Positions 1-7,835 of a DNA stretch of 19,068 nucleotides are shown in pieces (position 1 is the first letter of the stretch; the number at the start of each line of letters is the position of its first letter). Both the position numbers and the translations under genes were made by a program. Source of the stretch: Helicobacteraceae bacterium (GTDB lineage Bacteria > Campylobacterota > Campylobacteria > Campylobacterales > Sulfurimonadaceae); contig WFMO01000253.1 in NCBI GenBank assembly GCA_015489055.1, positions 1 through 19,068 on the forward strand, in the 5' to 3' direction. The notes beneath the pieces were generated by a model. That model searched no databases, was not told where the DNA came from, and saw only the letters and a list, made by a program, of their open reading frames with translations.

Positions 1-639
1 AAAGCCCATATTTCCGGCTATTGGCTCAATAATTACTGCTGCTATATTATTACTTTGCTTAAAACACTCTTCAACACTTTTTATATCGTTATAACGTGCA
101 AGCAGAGTATGTTTTGTAAGATCAGCAGGCACTCCGGGCGAACTTGGCGTTGCAAAAGTAGCAGCACCGCTTCCTGCTTCGACGAGCAATGAATCGCTAT
201 GTCCGTGGTAACAGCCTATGAATTTAACAATATCGTCACGGTTTTTATAGCCTCTTGCCAGTCTAATAGCGCTCATAACCGCTTCTGTTCCGCTGCTCAC
301 AAAACGTATTTTATCAATATATCTATAATGCTTTAAAATCTCTTTGGCTAAGAGTGTTTCAGATTCAGTAGGTGCGCCAAAACTAAGTCCGTTATCAATA
401 CTTCTTATAACATTTTGTTTAATTTCTTCATCATTTTGACCGAAGATAAGAGGTCCCCAACTTTGTATAAAGTCAACATATCTGTTGCCGTCAATATCTT
501 CGATGTAAGCGCCGTCTCCGCGAGCGATAAATCTAGGTACTCCGCCAACGCTGTTAAATGCTCTTACTGGTGAGTCCACACCGCCTGGTATCACCTCTTT
601 AGCCTCTTTAAATGCATTGATAGATTTATTGATTATCAT
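1..639 (-). CDS. hemL: Glutamate-1-semialdehyde 2,1-aminomutase, 5' part (window edge)
   Basis: This is the first 213 codons of the PLP enzyme that converts glutamate-1-semialdehyde to 5-aminolevulinate in the C5 route to heme. I translated it from the minus strand: it opens [20 protein letters not shown], then shows the family blocks [10 protein letters not shown] (about residues 19-28), [25 protein letters not shown] and the YHGHSD loop. The reading frame stays open to base 1, so the gene continues outside the window; the full family length is about 430 residues. The PLP-binding lysine, expected near residue 265, lies outside and cannot be checked. The ATG at 639-637 is preceded by a good Shine-Dalgarno sequence (AAGAAGGA) about 7 bases upstream. 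A TATAAT box on the minus strand at 669-664 lies in the shared divergent promoter with the TonB-like gene. Identification is firm from the conserved blocks. Confidence 0.95.
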   Translation of the reverse strand, partial: MIINKSINAFKEAKEVIPGGVDSPVRAFNSVGGVPRFIARGDGAYIEDIDGNRYVDFIQSWGPLIFGQNDEEIKQNVIRSIDNGLSFGAPTESETLLAKEILKHYRYIDKIRFVSSGTEAVMSAIRLARGYKNRDDIVKFIGCYHGHSDSLLVEAGSGAATFATPSSPGVPADLTKHTLLARYNDIKSVEECFKQSNNIAAVIIEPIAGNMGF

Positions 640-653
640 TAAAAAAATCCTTC

Positions 654-699
654 TTTTTTCGTAATTATATCAAAGTTATCTGCTATAATTACGAAAAAA
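654..699. promoter_or_regulatory. Divergent hemL/tonB promoter within a perfect 16-bp inverted repeat
   Basis: Bases 654-669 (TTTTTTCGTAATTATA) and 684-699 (TATAATTACGAAAAAA) are perfect reverse complements separated by 14 bases. Each arm carries a TATAAT hexamer, at 664-669 reading left toward hemL and at 684-689 reading right toward the TonB-like gene. If each hexamer is a -10 box, the start sites fall inside the A-runs and the 5' leaders are only about 15-20 nt. No clear -35 boxes are visible, as is usual in Campylobacterota promoters. The symmetry could also mark an operator for a dimeric regulator. The repeat is seen directly; its promoter role is inferred from position and hexamers. Confidence 0.7.
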
Positions 700-709
700 C
701 GGATAATAT

Positions 710-1633
710 TTGAATCGTTCTCTTGCGGCATTTTTAATAGCACTATTATTTCATATTTTGATTATATTACTATTTTTGATATTATTATTTTTTATTCCAC
801 CACATCCTTTATCAATAAAGCAAGAACACAAGATTAAAATATCACTAAAAAATTATCATTTTAAAAAGTATATTAAGAAAAAGACTTTTGGTCGTAAAAA
901 ATTTAAAAAACCAACACTACAAGCTCCTCCTATGCCCAAGGGCTCTCAATTAAAAAAGATTATAAAACATAAGTATGCACGTCCAATTGTACACAAAAAA
1001 GTTATTGTACATAAGAAGATTGTTACTCCAAAAAAGATTACTGCTCCAAAAAAAATCTACATTACCAAAAAAACCATAACCTCACCAATTGTGATTCACA
1101 AACCGGTAAAAAGCAAGCATACGCTGCATCTGTCCAGTAAGCCTATGCATAAAGTTATAAATCATGAAACAAATACTTCCCAACATGCGAAACTTTTTGC
1201 TTTTTTAAGCACTCCTGCTAAAATAAAACAACAATCAAGTATCAAAAAACAAAACAATCAACCAAACAGTCAAATACAGCAAAATATAAAAAAACTATAC
1301 GGAGAAACTTTTGGAAAACTATCACCCGGCGAACAGAAATATATATTAAACAACACAGAAATCATGCGACGTATCACGCAGCAGATACTAAATCGTGTAG
1401 GAAGCGTAAACATACCAAACAATCTACATGTAACTTCATACAATATAGTACAGTTTTATCTGCATCCAAACGGAGATATGACAGGTTTTAAATTTTTGCA
1501 TAAAAGCAATTATTATGTGCTTGATGAAACAACTAAAGAAACTATAGAATATGCTTATAGCAAATATCCGCTACCAAAGCAGACAACGTTGATTCGCTAT
1601 AAAGTGAACTTTTTTCTACAAGGACAACAGTAA
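710..1633 (+). CDS. TonB-like energy transducer with lysine-rich repeat linker
   Basis: This is a 307-residue protein with the TonB plan. It has a short cytoplasmic N-terminus and one hydrophobic anchor (about residues 5-30). A long proline-containing, very basic periplasmic linker follows (about 35-200), then a C-terminal globular domain (about 225-307). The pattern in that domain (VQFYLHPNGDMTGFKFL, then YYVLDETTKETIEYA, P, and IRYKVNFFL) fits the TonB C-terminal fold, which contacts outer-membrane receptors. TonB relays proton-motive force from ExbB/ExbD to receptors for iron complexes or vitamin B12; no exbB or exbD lies in the window. Residues 93-122 are five tandem hexapeptides (IVHKKV, IVHKKI, VTPKKI, TAPKKI, YITKKT). 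The start is TTG at 710 with a weak GGAT upstream, close behind the divergent promoter. The overall plan is secure; the receptor partner is unknown. It could instead be a TonB-fold protein with another envelope role. Confidence 0.72.
   Translation: MNRSLAAFLIALLFHILIILLFLILLFFIPPHPLSIKQEHKIKISLKNYHFKKYIKKKTFGRKKFKKPTLQAPPMPKGSQLKKIIKHKYARPIVHKKVIVHKKIVTPKKITAPKKIYITKKTITSPIVIHKPVKSKHTLHLSSKPMHKVINHETNTSQHAKLFAFLSTPAKIKQQSSIKKQNNQPNSQIQQNIKKLYGETFGKLSPGEQKYILNNTEIMRRITQQILNRVGSVNIPNNLHVTSYNIVQFYLHPNGDMTGFKFLHKSNYYVLDETTKETIEYAYSKYPLPKQTTLIRYKVNFFLQGQQ
986..1075 (+). repeat. Five in-frame 18-bp repeats in the TonB-like linker
   Basis: Five consecutive 18-base units at 986, 1004, 1022, 1040 and 1058 encode hexapeptides of the form xxxKK(I/V/T). 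The first two units match at 14 of 18 bases, and later units keep the AAAAA(A/G)AT core. This looks like growth of the linker by local duplication. Confidence 0.75.
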
Positions 1634-1803
1634 TAAATTAAAATATAAATTAAATATCACATAAGTCCTATGGTCGTATTTGAACTTTTATTTAGAGCGC
1701 TGACTTTTAGAAGTATCGGCTTTACTATGAGTATCTTTAGATTTTAAAAATCATTTGCTAAATTATGATATAATAATTACTTATAATTATATAAGGGTTA
1801 TTG
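1634..1803 (+). promoter_or_regulatory. Intergenic region with probable promoter of the OlsF-type gene
   Basis: This 170-base spacer ends with a TATAAT hexamer at 1769-1774, a very AT-rich stretch, and an AAGGG Shine-Dalgarno at 1793-1797 six bases before the ATG at 1804. No clear -35 box is visible. I see no hairpin plus T-run that would terminate the upstream gene, so some read-through is possible. An open 25-codon frame at 1670-1747 has no ribosome-binding site and is not called. Confidence 0.5.
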
Positions 1804-3543
1804 ATGTTTGATATAAGAGATTCATTTCAGAAAAAATTTCCAAGACTTGCAATAAAGCAACCTTTCATATTTAACTTGTTGGTAAAATTCTCACAAAAAC
1901 TTTTTCATGAAAAAGAATTTAAAGAAATATATAATCAAAACTATTATTTACAAGGTCTAAATTTTGCAGACAGTATGATAGAAAAACTTAAAATTAGCTA
2001 CACGGTTAAATATAATGAGCTGAAAAATATCCCTGCCACAGGAAGACTTTTAGTTATAGCCAATCATATCACGGGAGCCTCAGATGCTTTTACTCTAGTA
2101 CAGTTAATTGGAGAAATACGCGAAAATAAAAAAGTTAAAGTTATGGTTAACGGTATGATTATGGGCATGGAACAAGCTGCAGATATTATGGTGCCTGTTG
2201 ACAATCTCAGTGGCGCTATCACAAAAAAAAGTCTGCAAGCCATCAACAAAGCACTACAAAATGAAGAGGTGGTCATTATCTTTCCATCAGGTATTGTAAG
2301 CAGATTTACAAGGCATGGAATCAAAGATGTTCCTTTTAAGCACAGTTTTTTAAAAATTGCAAGAAAAAACAATGCTCCTATTTTACCAATTAAAATTGAT
2401 GCTAGAAACAGCATTTTGTTTTATATGCTCTCTTTTATTCTTCCAAAAAAAGTAACCGGACTAATGTTGCCTCATGAGTTTATCATGACAAGCAAAAAAC
2501 CGCCATTAAACTTTACCATAGGCAAAATTATTCCTGTTTCATCCTTTTTGGATACGAGTATAAGTATGGGGCAATATATGGAGATGTTTTATGAACATTT
2601 GTATAACTTAGGAAAATCCTATCGGTCGCTATTTCAAACTGAAACAACAATCGTATCTGCAAATAATAAAATGATTTTAAAACAAGAGATACAAAATTCA
2701 AAAAAACTAGGAGATACTATTGATGGTAAAACTATCATCTTAGCCGATGCCAAGGATGCTCCGTTTTTACTTCAGGAGTTAGGGCGCATACGTGAGATAT
2801 CATTTAGAGCAACAGGAGGAGGAACCGGCAATGCTAAAGACAATGATTTGTATGATAATTATTACAAACATCTTATTTTATGGGATGCCGAAAATCTTGA
2901 AATTGTAGGTGCTTACAGAATTGGCGAAATAAGTAAAATATTAAGAGATAGAGGTGTTAGAGGATTATATACATCAAATTTATGTGATTTCAATCATGAG
3001 TTTGATGCTTATATTGACAATTCTATTGAGCTGGGCAGAAGTTTTGTACAGCCAAAATATTGGGGTTCCCGCGCACTTGATAACCTATGGCAGGGGGTTG
3101 GAGCATATTTAGCTGACAATCCTCAGATAGTATATACATACGGAACGGTCACAATCAGTGCAGATACACCTAAAAAAGCTGTTAGCGCCCTTGTTTATTT
3201 TTATTCATATCATTTTGCATGTTCAACCAACATGATGTCAGCAAAAAATCCATATATTCTCTCTTATGACGATAAAAAGGAATTTGATATCTTATTTAAA
3301 AATATATCATATACAGATGGATTTGTGACATTAAAGAAATATCTAAAAGATTTAGGTACAACTGTACCTACTTTATTTAAACAGTATGCGCAACTATACG
3401 AAGATGGTGCTGTTAGATTTTTTGATTTTGGGATAAACAGCTCTTTTGGCAATGTGGTTGAAGGCTGCATTATCGCTGATAATTCTAAAATGAAAGAATC
3501 AAAAAGAAAACGCTATATTAAAAAATTTGAAGCTTCTGTTTAA
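1804..3543 (+). CDS. Two-domain acyltransferase, OlsF-type (candidate ornithine lipid synthase)
   Basis: This 579-residue protein joins two acyltransferase modules. The N-terminal half is PlsC-like (lysophospholipid acyltransferase): ANHITGASDAF near residue 87 is a histidine-aspartate motif with five residues between H and D rather than the usual four. FPSGIVSRFTRHGIKD near residue 160 is the FPxG block, followed by APILPIKIDARNS. The C-terminal half (about 300-520) resembles GNAT-like ornithine/acyl-homoserine acyltransferases of the OlsB type: REISFRATGGGTGN, a D-x-YD-x-YY-x-HL pattern, and VGAYRIG. This order matches OlsF, in which the C-terminal domain N-acylates ornithine and the N-terminal domain O-acylates the lyso-lipid to give ornithine lipid. 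The substrate here is inference. I chose ATG 1804 over TTG 1801 because AAGGG then sits six bases upstream. The gene is probably monocistronic and converges on the tolC-like gene two bases away. Confidence 0.75.
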   Translation: MFDIRDSFQKKFPRLAIKQPFIFNLLVKFSQKLFHEKEFKEIYNQNYYLQGLNFADSMIEKLKISYTVKYNELKNIPATGRLLVIANHITGASDAFTLVQLIGEIRENKKVKVMVNGMIMGMEQAADIMVPVDNLSGAITKKSLQAINKALQNEEVVIIFPSGIVSRFTRHGIKDVPFKHSFLKIARKNNAPILPIKIDARNSILFYMLSFILPKKVTGLMLPHEFIMTSKKPPLNFTIGKIIPVSSFLDTSISMGQYMEMFYEHLYNLGKSYRSLFQTETTIVSANNKMILKQEIQNSKKLGDTIDGKTIILADAKDAPFLLQELGRIREISFRATGGGTGNAKDNDLYDNYYKHLILWDAENLEIVGAYRIGEISKILRDRGVRGLYTSNLCDFNHEFDAYIDNSIELGRSFVQPKYWGSRALDNLWQGVGAYLADNPQIVYTYGTVTISADTPKKAVSALVYFYSYHFACSTNMMSAKNPYILSYDDKKEFDILFKNISYTDGFVTLKKYLKDLGTTVPTLFKQYAQLYEDGAVRFFDFGINSSFGNVVEGCIIADNSKMKESKRKRYIKKFEASV

Positions 3544-3545
3544 AT

Positions 3546-5162
3546 CTAATTTTTACAAATAGCATAATTTGTTGATATCCATAATGGTTTTTGTAATAAA
3601 GTGCAATGATTATGATAGCAATCTTGACTAATTTTAAACCAACTACTTCCATTTTGCAGCTTTAGTTTTATTGTAGCTATAAAAGGATGACCGTCTCTCC
3701 ACACATTTTGTATCTTGCCCTCTAGTGGCTTACTTCGTACAAAAACTCTCCAAGCTGTGACGCTGCATTTTAGTGTATCTATTTTTACATGTAGAGGTAG
3801 TTTTTTTACTACAGAAGTATTTACATGCTGCACGAAAACAATTGGCTTTGTTTGTGTATCAGAAGAGATTGTATTGCTGGTAAAATTGATTATCTTTGCG
3901 CCTGACTGTTGAGTCAGATTACCATCTAGTATCAACATCTCGTATGTATCAAATAAATTTGCCTGTATCTGCGCGATTTTAGCTTTACTTGTCGCTAATT
4001 GACTGATAGCATAGTTAAGATCAACAGAATTTATGAGTCCTTGTTGAAGTCTTGCGGCCATATATGAATAATAACTAGCACTTGCAGTCTCTTCTTGCAC
4101 AGCCGCTGTTAGTTCAAATCTTAATGTATTAAATTGTTTTAGATCATTGTTGTACGTAGTCGTTGCGTTATTTAGGTAGTCGTGATAAAATGTATCTGTT
4201 TTTAGTTTACGCAATTGGCTGGCTTGCAGTTGCGCCTTATCTGCACCGCCGCTAAAGAGATTGTATTTGATATCGATACCGATAAAAGATTGGTTTTTGT
4301 TTTGATAATAATTTTTATTTAACATAGCCAGATTAGCCACTCTTTTGGCTGCTACTTGTAGATTTACTGTTGGATAAAAGCGGCTTTTCGCAAGCTTGAT
4401 GCCCTCATCTGCCATATTTAACTCTTTTTGTATAGCTAATACATCAGCTCTTGAGGCAATAGAGGGATGATTAAAATCTAAGAGTTTAACAGGCGGAAGT
4501 GAGCCGATTTTTGATACATTTTGATTTACGATATAGCTAAGTGTTGCCAAAAGCTCATCTCTTGTGCTTTTTGCCTGATGAATATCTGCTACAACAGCAT
4601 AATACTTAGCATTCATATTATCTACTTCATGTCTGTCTGTCAAACCTTGCTTGTATGACATATCAATCTGGTTTTTAGCACTAAGGACTGCTTGTTTTGA
4701 AAACTGTAATGCACGAATAAGTTTTTGTTGTGCATAAATGGAAGCATATAGTCTTGCTATTTTTAAGACTAAAACTCTTTTTATGTTTTTCAAAGATAAT
4801 TTTTCTTTAATTAATTGAAGTTTTGATTGCTCTATAGTTGCGTTTATTGCAAAACCATGAAAAAGAGGATATGAATACACAATGGCACCACTGTAATTAT
4901 TTCTCATTCCTGATTGTATCTTCTGCTTAATTCCTCCGATATTTATTTTAATGGTCGGATTTTGCTGAAGATGCGTTGCGCTATATTGTAGATTCAGTGA
5001 GCCGTAATTTGCTGCTTTACTTGAAGATACATTTGTTTGTTGAATCCTTATCTGCTCTTGCTGCTGTTTGACTTGCAAAGAATTATTAGCCAAATTGACT
5101 AACTCTTGAAAATTATCCGCACATAGTAGTAATGGTATGCAAAGAAGTATTAGTTTTTTCAT
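3546..5162 (-). CDS. TolC-family outer-membrane efflux channel with C-terminal SH3b-like extension
   Basis: This 538-residue protein is the likely outer-membrane exit duct of the exporter encoded just upstream. The signal peptide is MKKLILLCIPLLLC followed by ADNFQE. The LLLC sequence lacks the small residue required at -1 of a lipobox, so a lipoprotein is unlikely. Residues about 17-425 show the two TolC repeats of paired long helices and short strands (for example NYSGAIVYSYPLFHGF and SFIGIDIKYNLFSGGADKAQLQA, each followed by helical stretches). A linker (about 428-465) and a final 73-residue module with four cysteines follow, which is longer than typical family members of about 420-480 residues. 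The module reads like a bacterial SH3 domain: VFVRSKPLEGKI, then SSWFKIS, ending LWISTNYA. The gene starts 9 bases after the MFS stop, with AGGGA overlapping that stop, so it is translated as the last gene of the operon. Confidence 0.85.
   Translation of the reverse strand: MKKLILLCIPLLLCADNFQELVNLANNSLQVKQQQEQIRIQQTNVSSSKAANYGSLNLQYSATHLQQNPTIKINIGGIKQKIQSGMRNNYSGAIVYSYPLFHGFAINATIEQSKLQLIKEKLSLKNIKRVLVLKIARLYASIYAQQKLIRALQFSKQAVLSAKNQIDMSYKQGLTDRHEVDNMNAKYYAVVADIHQAKSTRDELLATLSYIVNQNVSKIGSLPPVKLLDFNHPSIASRADVLAIQKELNMADEGIKLAKSRFYPTVNLQVAAKRVANLAMLNKNYYQNKNQSFIGIDIKYNLFSGGADKAQLQASQLRKLKTDTFYHDYLNNATTTYNNDLKQFNTLRFELTAAVQEETASASYYSYMAARLQQGLINSVDLNYAISQLATSKAKIAQIQANLFDTYEMLILDGNLTQQSGAKIINFTSNTISSDTQTKPIVFVQHVNTSVVKKLPLHVKIDTLKCSVTAWRVFVRSKPLEGKIQNVWRDGHPFIATIKLKLQNGSSWFKISQDCYHNHCTLLQKPLWISTNYAICKN
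3549..3767 (-). other. SH3b-like C-terminal domain of the TolC-family protein
   Basis: Residues 466-538 follow the bacterial SH3 pattern: V-R-S-x-P at the first loop, a central glycine (RDGHPF), the NGSSWFKI strand, and a closing W-I-S-T-N-Y-A. Cysteines at 466, 515, 520 and 536 could form disulfides in the periplasm. The fold call is by eye only. Confidence 0.5.
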
Positions 5163-5171
5163 ATTCTATCC

Positions 5172-6710
5172 CTAAGTTGTTAAATTTTCTTGTATAGCCT
5201 TTGCCGGCTTATCTGATTTTAACAGTAACATAAAAATCAAAGCAACGCCTGCAACACCAAAAAAAGCCGCATGAAACCATACATATTTATATCCATAATT
5301 TGATGACATAAAATTTTCATATGCACCAAAAATGACAGAACCGGCTTTGCCATATATCGACTCTAAATGCTTAACGATACCACTTACTAAAGTATAATTT
5401 TGCAAATTATTCATACCGTTAAATTGAGCTGAAGCAGAATACACCAAGTCATTAGTAGCGATTGCCGTACCAAAGCCTGCACCCACAAACCGCGCATAAT
5501 CTGTTATTATAATAGATTGTTCTTTAAACTTTCCCGCATTATTGAGTACTAACACAGTAACTGGTGCAAAAAACATACCCAAAGCCATGCCAAAGAGCAT
5601 AGTTTTGATAACTGCTTCATAAAAAGGCGTATAGTAGTTAATTGTCGGAAAAAGTAGTAATCCTGAGATCAAATACAGCACTCCGCCTATAGTTAAAACA
5701 AATTTTGGAGAAAATTTATCTACCAATTTTCCTGCAATTAAGCTAAAAAATCCTATCCACACACCAAAACCTAAAACACCTATACCCGCATCACTTGAAG
5801 AGAGCCCTTTTATATGTTCGTAAAAATACGGTACCAAATAAAAATATTGAAACATTGAAAATCCAAATAAAACTGTAAAAATAAGCACACCGATAGTAAA
5901 ATGATAATTTTTAAACAACGAATATTCAAACATTTTATTTGTCAAGAGAAGTTCACTTATAACAAATAACAATAAAGCAAATATAACAGTAAACAACAGA
6001 TACATAATCATCGGTGAATTGAACCAACCGTATTGCTGTCCTTTTGAAAGAAGAATTAATAATGAAATTGTTGCTATGCTAAGTAATATAAATGAGATGA
6101 AATTCGTATCTACCTTTTCTCTTAAACTATTATTTGGCAAAAGTAAGCTTCCAAAAATTACCAATGTAATACCAATTGGAACATTAATAAAAAATGCAGC
6201 TCTCCATGAAAAATATTGAGTTATATAACCACCAAGAGTAGGTCCCACAGCAGGTGCAAAAGCAACTCCTAGTGCAAAAATGCCCATTGCTATACCACGT
6301 TTATTTGCCGGGAAAAAATCAAAAACAATGACTTTTGCACTAACCATAATCAAAGCCTCTCCAAAACCCTGCACCGCACGTGAAAATATCATAAATCCGA
6401 GCGAATCAGAGATTCCGCAAAAAAATGAAAAAATGGTAAAAATTGCCACTCCGCCGATATATACATATTTGTTGCCAAATCTTTTCATGAGTGGTGCCGT
6501 GATTAAAAATCCAACAGATGCAGCTATCATAAAAGCTGTTATAACCCACTGTGCGCCATACATATCAGTTGAAAGCGGTCCTTGCAGGCGTGGTACCATA
6601 ACATCAACAACGGTTGTATCTAAAACAGCCATAAAAACACCAATTATCGTTAGTATTACCCAGATAACAAGCTCAAATTTACTTGATGCTTTGATGTATG
6701 TGCTTGCCAT
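5172..6710 (-). CDS. EmrB/QacA-type MFS drug:proton antiporter (DHA2 family)
   Basis: This 512-residue protein has many hydrophobic segments, consistent with the 14 helices of the DHA2 family. It exports toxic compounds in exchange for protons across the inner membrane, and with an EmrA-type adaptor and a TolC channel it forms an envelope-spanning pump. Visible family motifs are LDTTVVDVMVPRL at residue 30 in helix 1 (motif D1), APLMKRFGNKYVYIGG (motif A), RAVQGFGEALIM (motif B) and AVGPTLGGYI (antiporter motif C). It starts 12 bases after the adaptor stop with only a weak purine-rich site (AAAAAG), so translation is probably coupled. The substrate cannot be told from sequence. EmrB family membership is clear; the symbol is withheld because orthology to E. 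coli emrB is not shown. Confidence 0.9.
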   Translation of the reverse strand: MASTYIKASSKFELVIWVILTIIGVFMAVLDTTVVDVMVPRLQGPLSTDMYGAQWVITAFMIAASVGFLITAPLMKRFGNKYVYIGGVAIFTIFSFFCGISDSLGFMIFSRAVQGFGEALIMVSAKVIVFDFFPANKRGIAMGIFALGVAFAPAVGPTLGGYITQYFSWRAAFFINVPIGITLVIFGSLLLPNNSLREKVDTNFISFILLSIATISLLILLSKGQQYGWFNSPMIMYLLFTVIFALLLFVISELLLTNKMFEYSLFKNYHFTIGVLIFTVLFGFSMFQYFYLVPYFYEHIKGLSSSDAGIGVLGFGVWIGFFSLIAGKLVDKFSPKFVLTIGGVLYLISGLLLFPTINYYTPFYEAVIKTMLFGMALGMFFAPVTVLVLNNAGKFKEQSIIITDYARFVGAGFGTAIATNDLVYSASAQFNGMNNLQNYTLVSGIVKHLESIYGKAGSVIFGAYENFMSSNYGYKYVWFHAAFFGVAGVALIFMLLLKSDKPAKAIQENLTT

Positions 6711-6722
6711 AATATTAACTTT

Positions 6723-7835
6723 TTATCTTCTGATGGTAGCTTCGGCGCTCATACCGATTCTTAGATTTTTCGTAGGATTTAAAAACCGCAGTTTCACGAT
6801 AAACCTTTGCTGAAGTTTAGTGAATTCACCACTGCTTATATCTCTTGGCACTATAGCAAACGTTGAAGCACTAGCGGGTAAAATTTTAGATATGACGGCT
6901 TTAAAATTTTTATCTACAGCATCTACATGTATAGTAGCTTGATTGCCTACTTTTAAATTTTTAAGTTTTGATTCTTCAAGCAATACAGATACATAAATAT
7001 GTTTTAAATCAACTTCAGCTACTATATTCTCTCCTGCGTCCACTACTTGATGATTATTTACAAATTTTCTTGCAATCACACCGTTAAAAGGAGCATAAAT
7101 ATAGCTATATCCGATTTTCTCTTGTATGAGTTTAGATTTTTGCGCCAAAGCCTTTTTATCATCATTTAAAGATTTGATGGTTTTACCAAGACGTACAACA
7201 CCGTATTGTTCATTAGCTATCATTTTAGCTTTTATATGTAAAGAATTTTTTGATAATATTAGTGCCTGAAGAGAATTTTGCTTAGATAAAATATTATTTT
7301 TTAGACTGTTATATGATGTTTGCACATCTTCTAGTCGCTCAAGGGAAGTTCTATGGTATCTGTATAAAGTTTTGTACCGTTTTACATCTTTGGCGATTTT
7401 AGCAAGCTTAACTTTCATAGCATCAATACCAAATGACAAAGCTGATATTTTTTTAGAGGCTATTTTTAAATTATTGTTGTTTGTCTGCATACTTAAACTT
7501 ATATTATTTACCAGTTTTTGTTTGGATGCTTTGAGTGAACTAATTTTATTTTGTATTGAAGAGATGTTGTATCTTATCTCTTTTAGAGTTGTGTTTAACT
7601 CTTTTGTGCTAAGTTTTGCTATCAACTCGCCCTTTTTAACACTGTCGCCTGAATGGATGGTTAGTTTGTCTATTTGCCCGGGAAGTTTAAAAGAGAGATA
7701 TGTCAGCGTATCACTTTTTACAAATGCCGCATCAGATGTTGTATATTTGTCATTAAAAATCATATATCTTATAAGAAAAATTATACTAACAAGTATTAAT
7801 CCGATAAAAATAATAAGTGCTGCTTTTTTTTTCAT
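6723..7835 (-). CDS. EmrA/HlyD-type membrane fusion protein (periplasmic adaptor)
   Basis: This 370-residue adaptor bridges the inner-membrane pump to the outer-membrane channel. It has one N-terminal transmembrane helix (about residues 5-27). The first lipoyl half-motif follows (FKLPGQIDKLTIHSGDSVKKGELIAKL), then a long helical hairpin (about 80-235) rich in K, S, N and L that should form the periplasmic coiled coil. The second lipoyl half is YIYAPFNGVIARKFVNNHQVVDAGE, and a beta-barrel region runs to the end (RIGMSAEATIRR). Its ATG overlaps the tetR stop in an ATGA junction, so the two are translationally coupled. Length and domain order are as expected for EmrA-like proteins that partner DHA2 pumps. 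Confidence 0.9.
   Translation of the reverse strand: MKKKAALIIFIGLILVSIIFLIRYMIFNDKYTTSDAAFVKSDTLTYLSFKLPGQIDKLTIHSGDSVKKGELIAKLSTKELNTTLKEIRYNISSIQNKISSLKASKQKLVNNISLSMQTNNNNLKIASKKISALSFGIDAMKVKLAKIAKDVKRYKTLYRYHRTSLERLEDVQTSYNSLKNNILSKQNSLQALILSKNSLHIKAKMIANEQYGVVRLGKTIKSLNDDKKALAQKSKLIQEKIGYSYIYAPFNGVIARKFVNNHQVVDAGENIVAEVDLKHIYVSVLLEESKLKNLKVGNQATIHVDAVDKNFKAVISKILPASASTFAIVPRDISSGEFTKLQQRFIVKLRFLNPTKNLRIGMSAEATIRR

Noticed and set aside
1670..1747. A 25-codon open frame starting MVVFELLFRALTF in the spacer before the OlsF-type gene
   Set aside because: It has no ribosome-binding site and is short enough to occur by chance. The faint likeness to the start of MraY is too weak to call a remnant.
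1769..1792. Possible Fur box in the AT-rich stretch before the OlsF-type gene
   Set aside because: TATAAT-like sequence is expected in a promoter of an AT-rich genome, and no distinct symmetric site can be picked out here.
3552..3575. ACAAAT-N6-ATTTGT hairpin near the convergent ends of the OlsF-type and tolC-like genes
   Set aside because: It has only six mostly A-T pairs, lies inside the tolC coding end, and its A/T run is weak. It does not meet the pattern of an intrinsic terminator.
5120..5162. Possible lipoprotein signal (LLLC) at the start of the TolC-like protein
   Set aside because: The residue before Cys is Leu rather than Gly, Ala or Ser, so a lipobox is not supported. An ordinary signal peptide is more likely.
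6280..6813. Plus-strand open frame of 177 codons opposite the MFS gene start
   Set aside because: It is antisense to a clear transporter, its product has no recognisable domain, and it looks like a shadow of the membrane-protein codon pattern.
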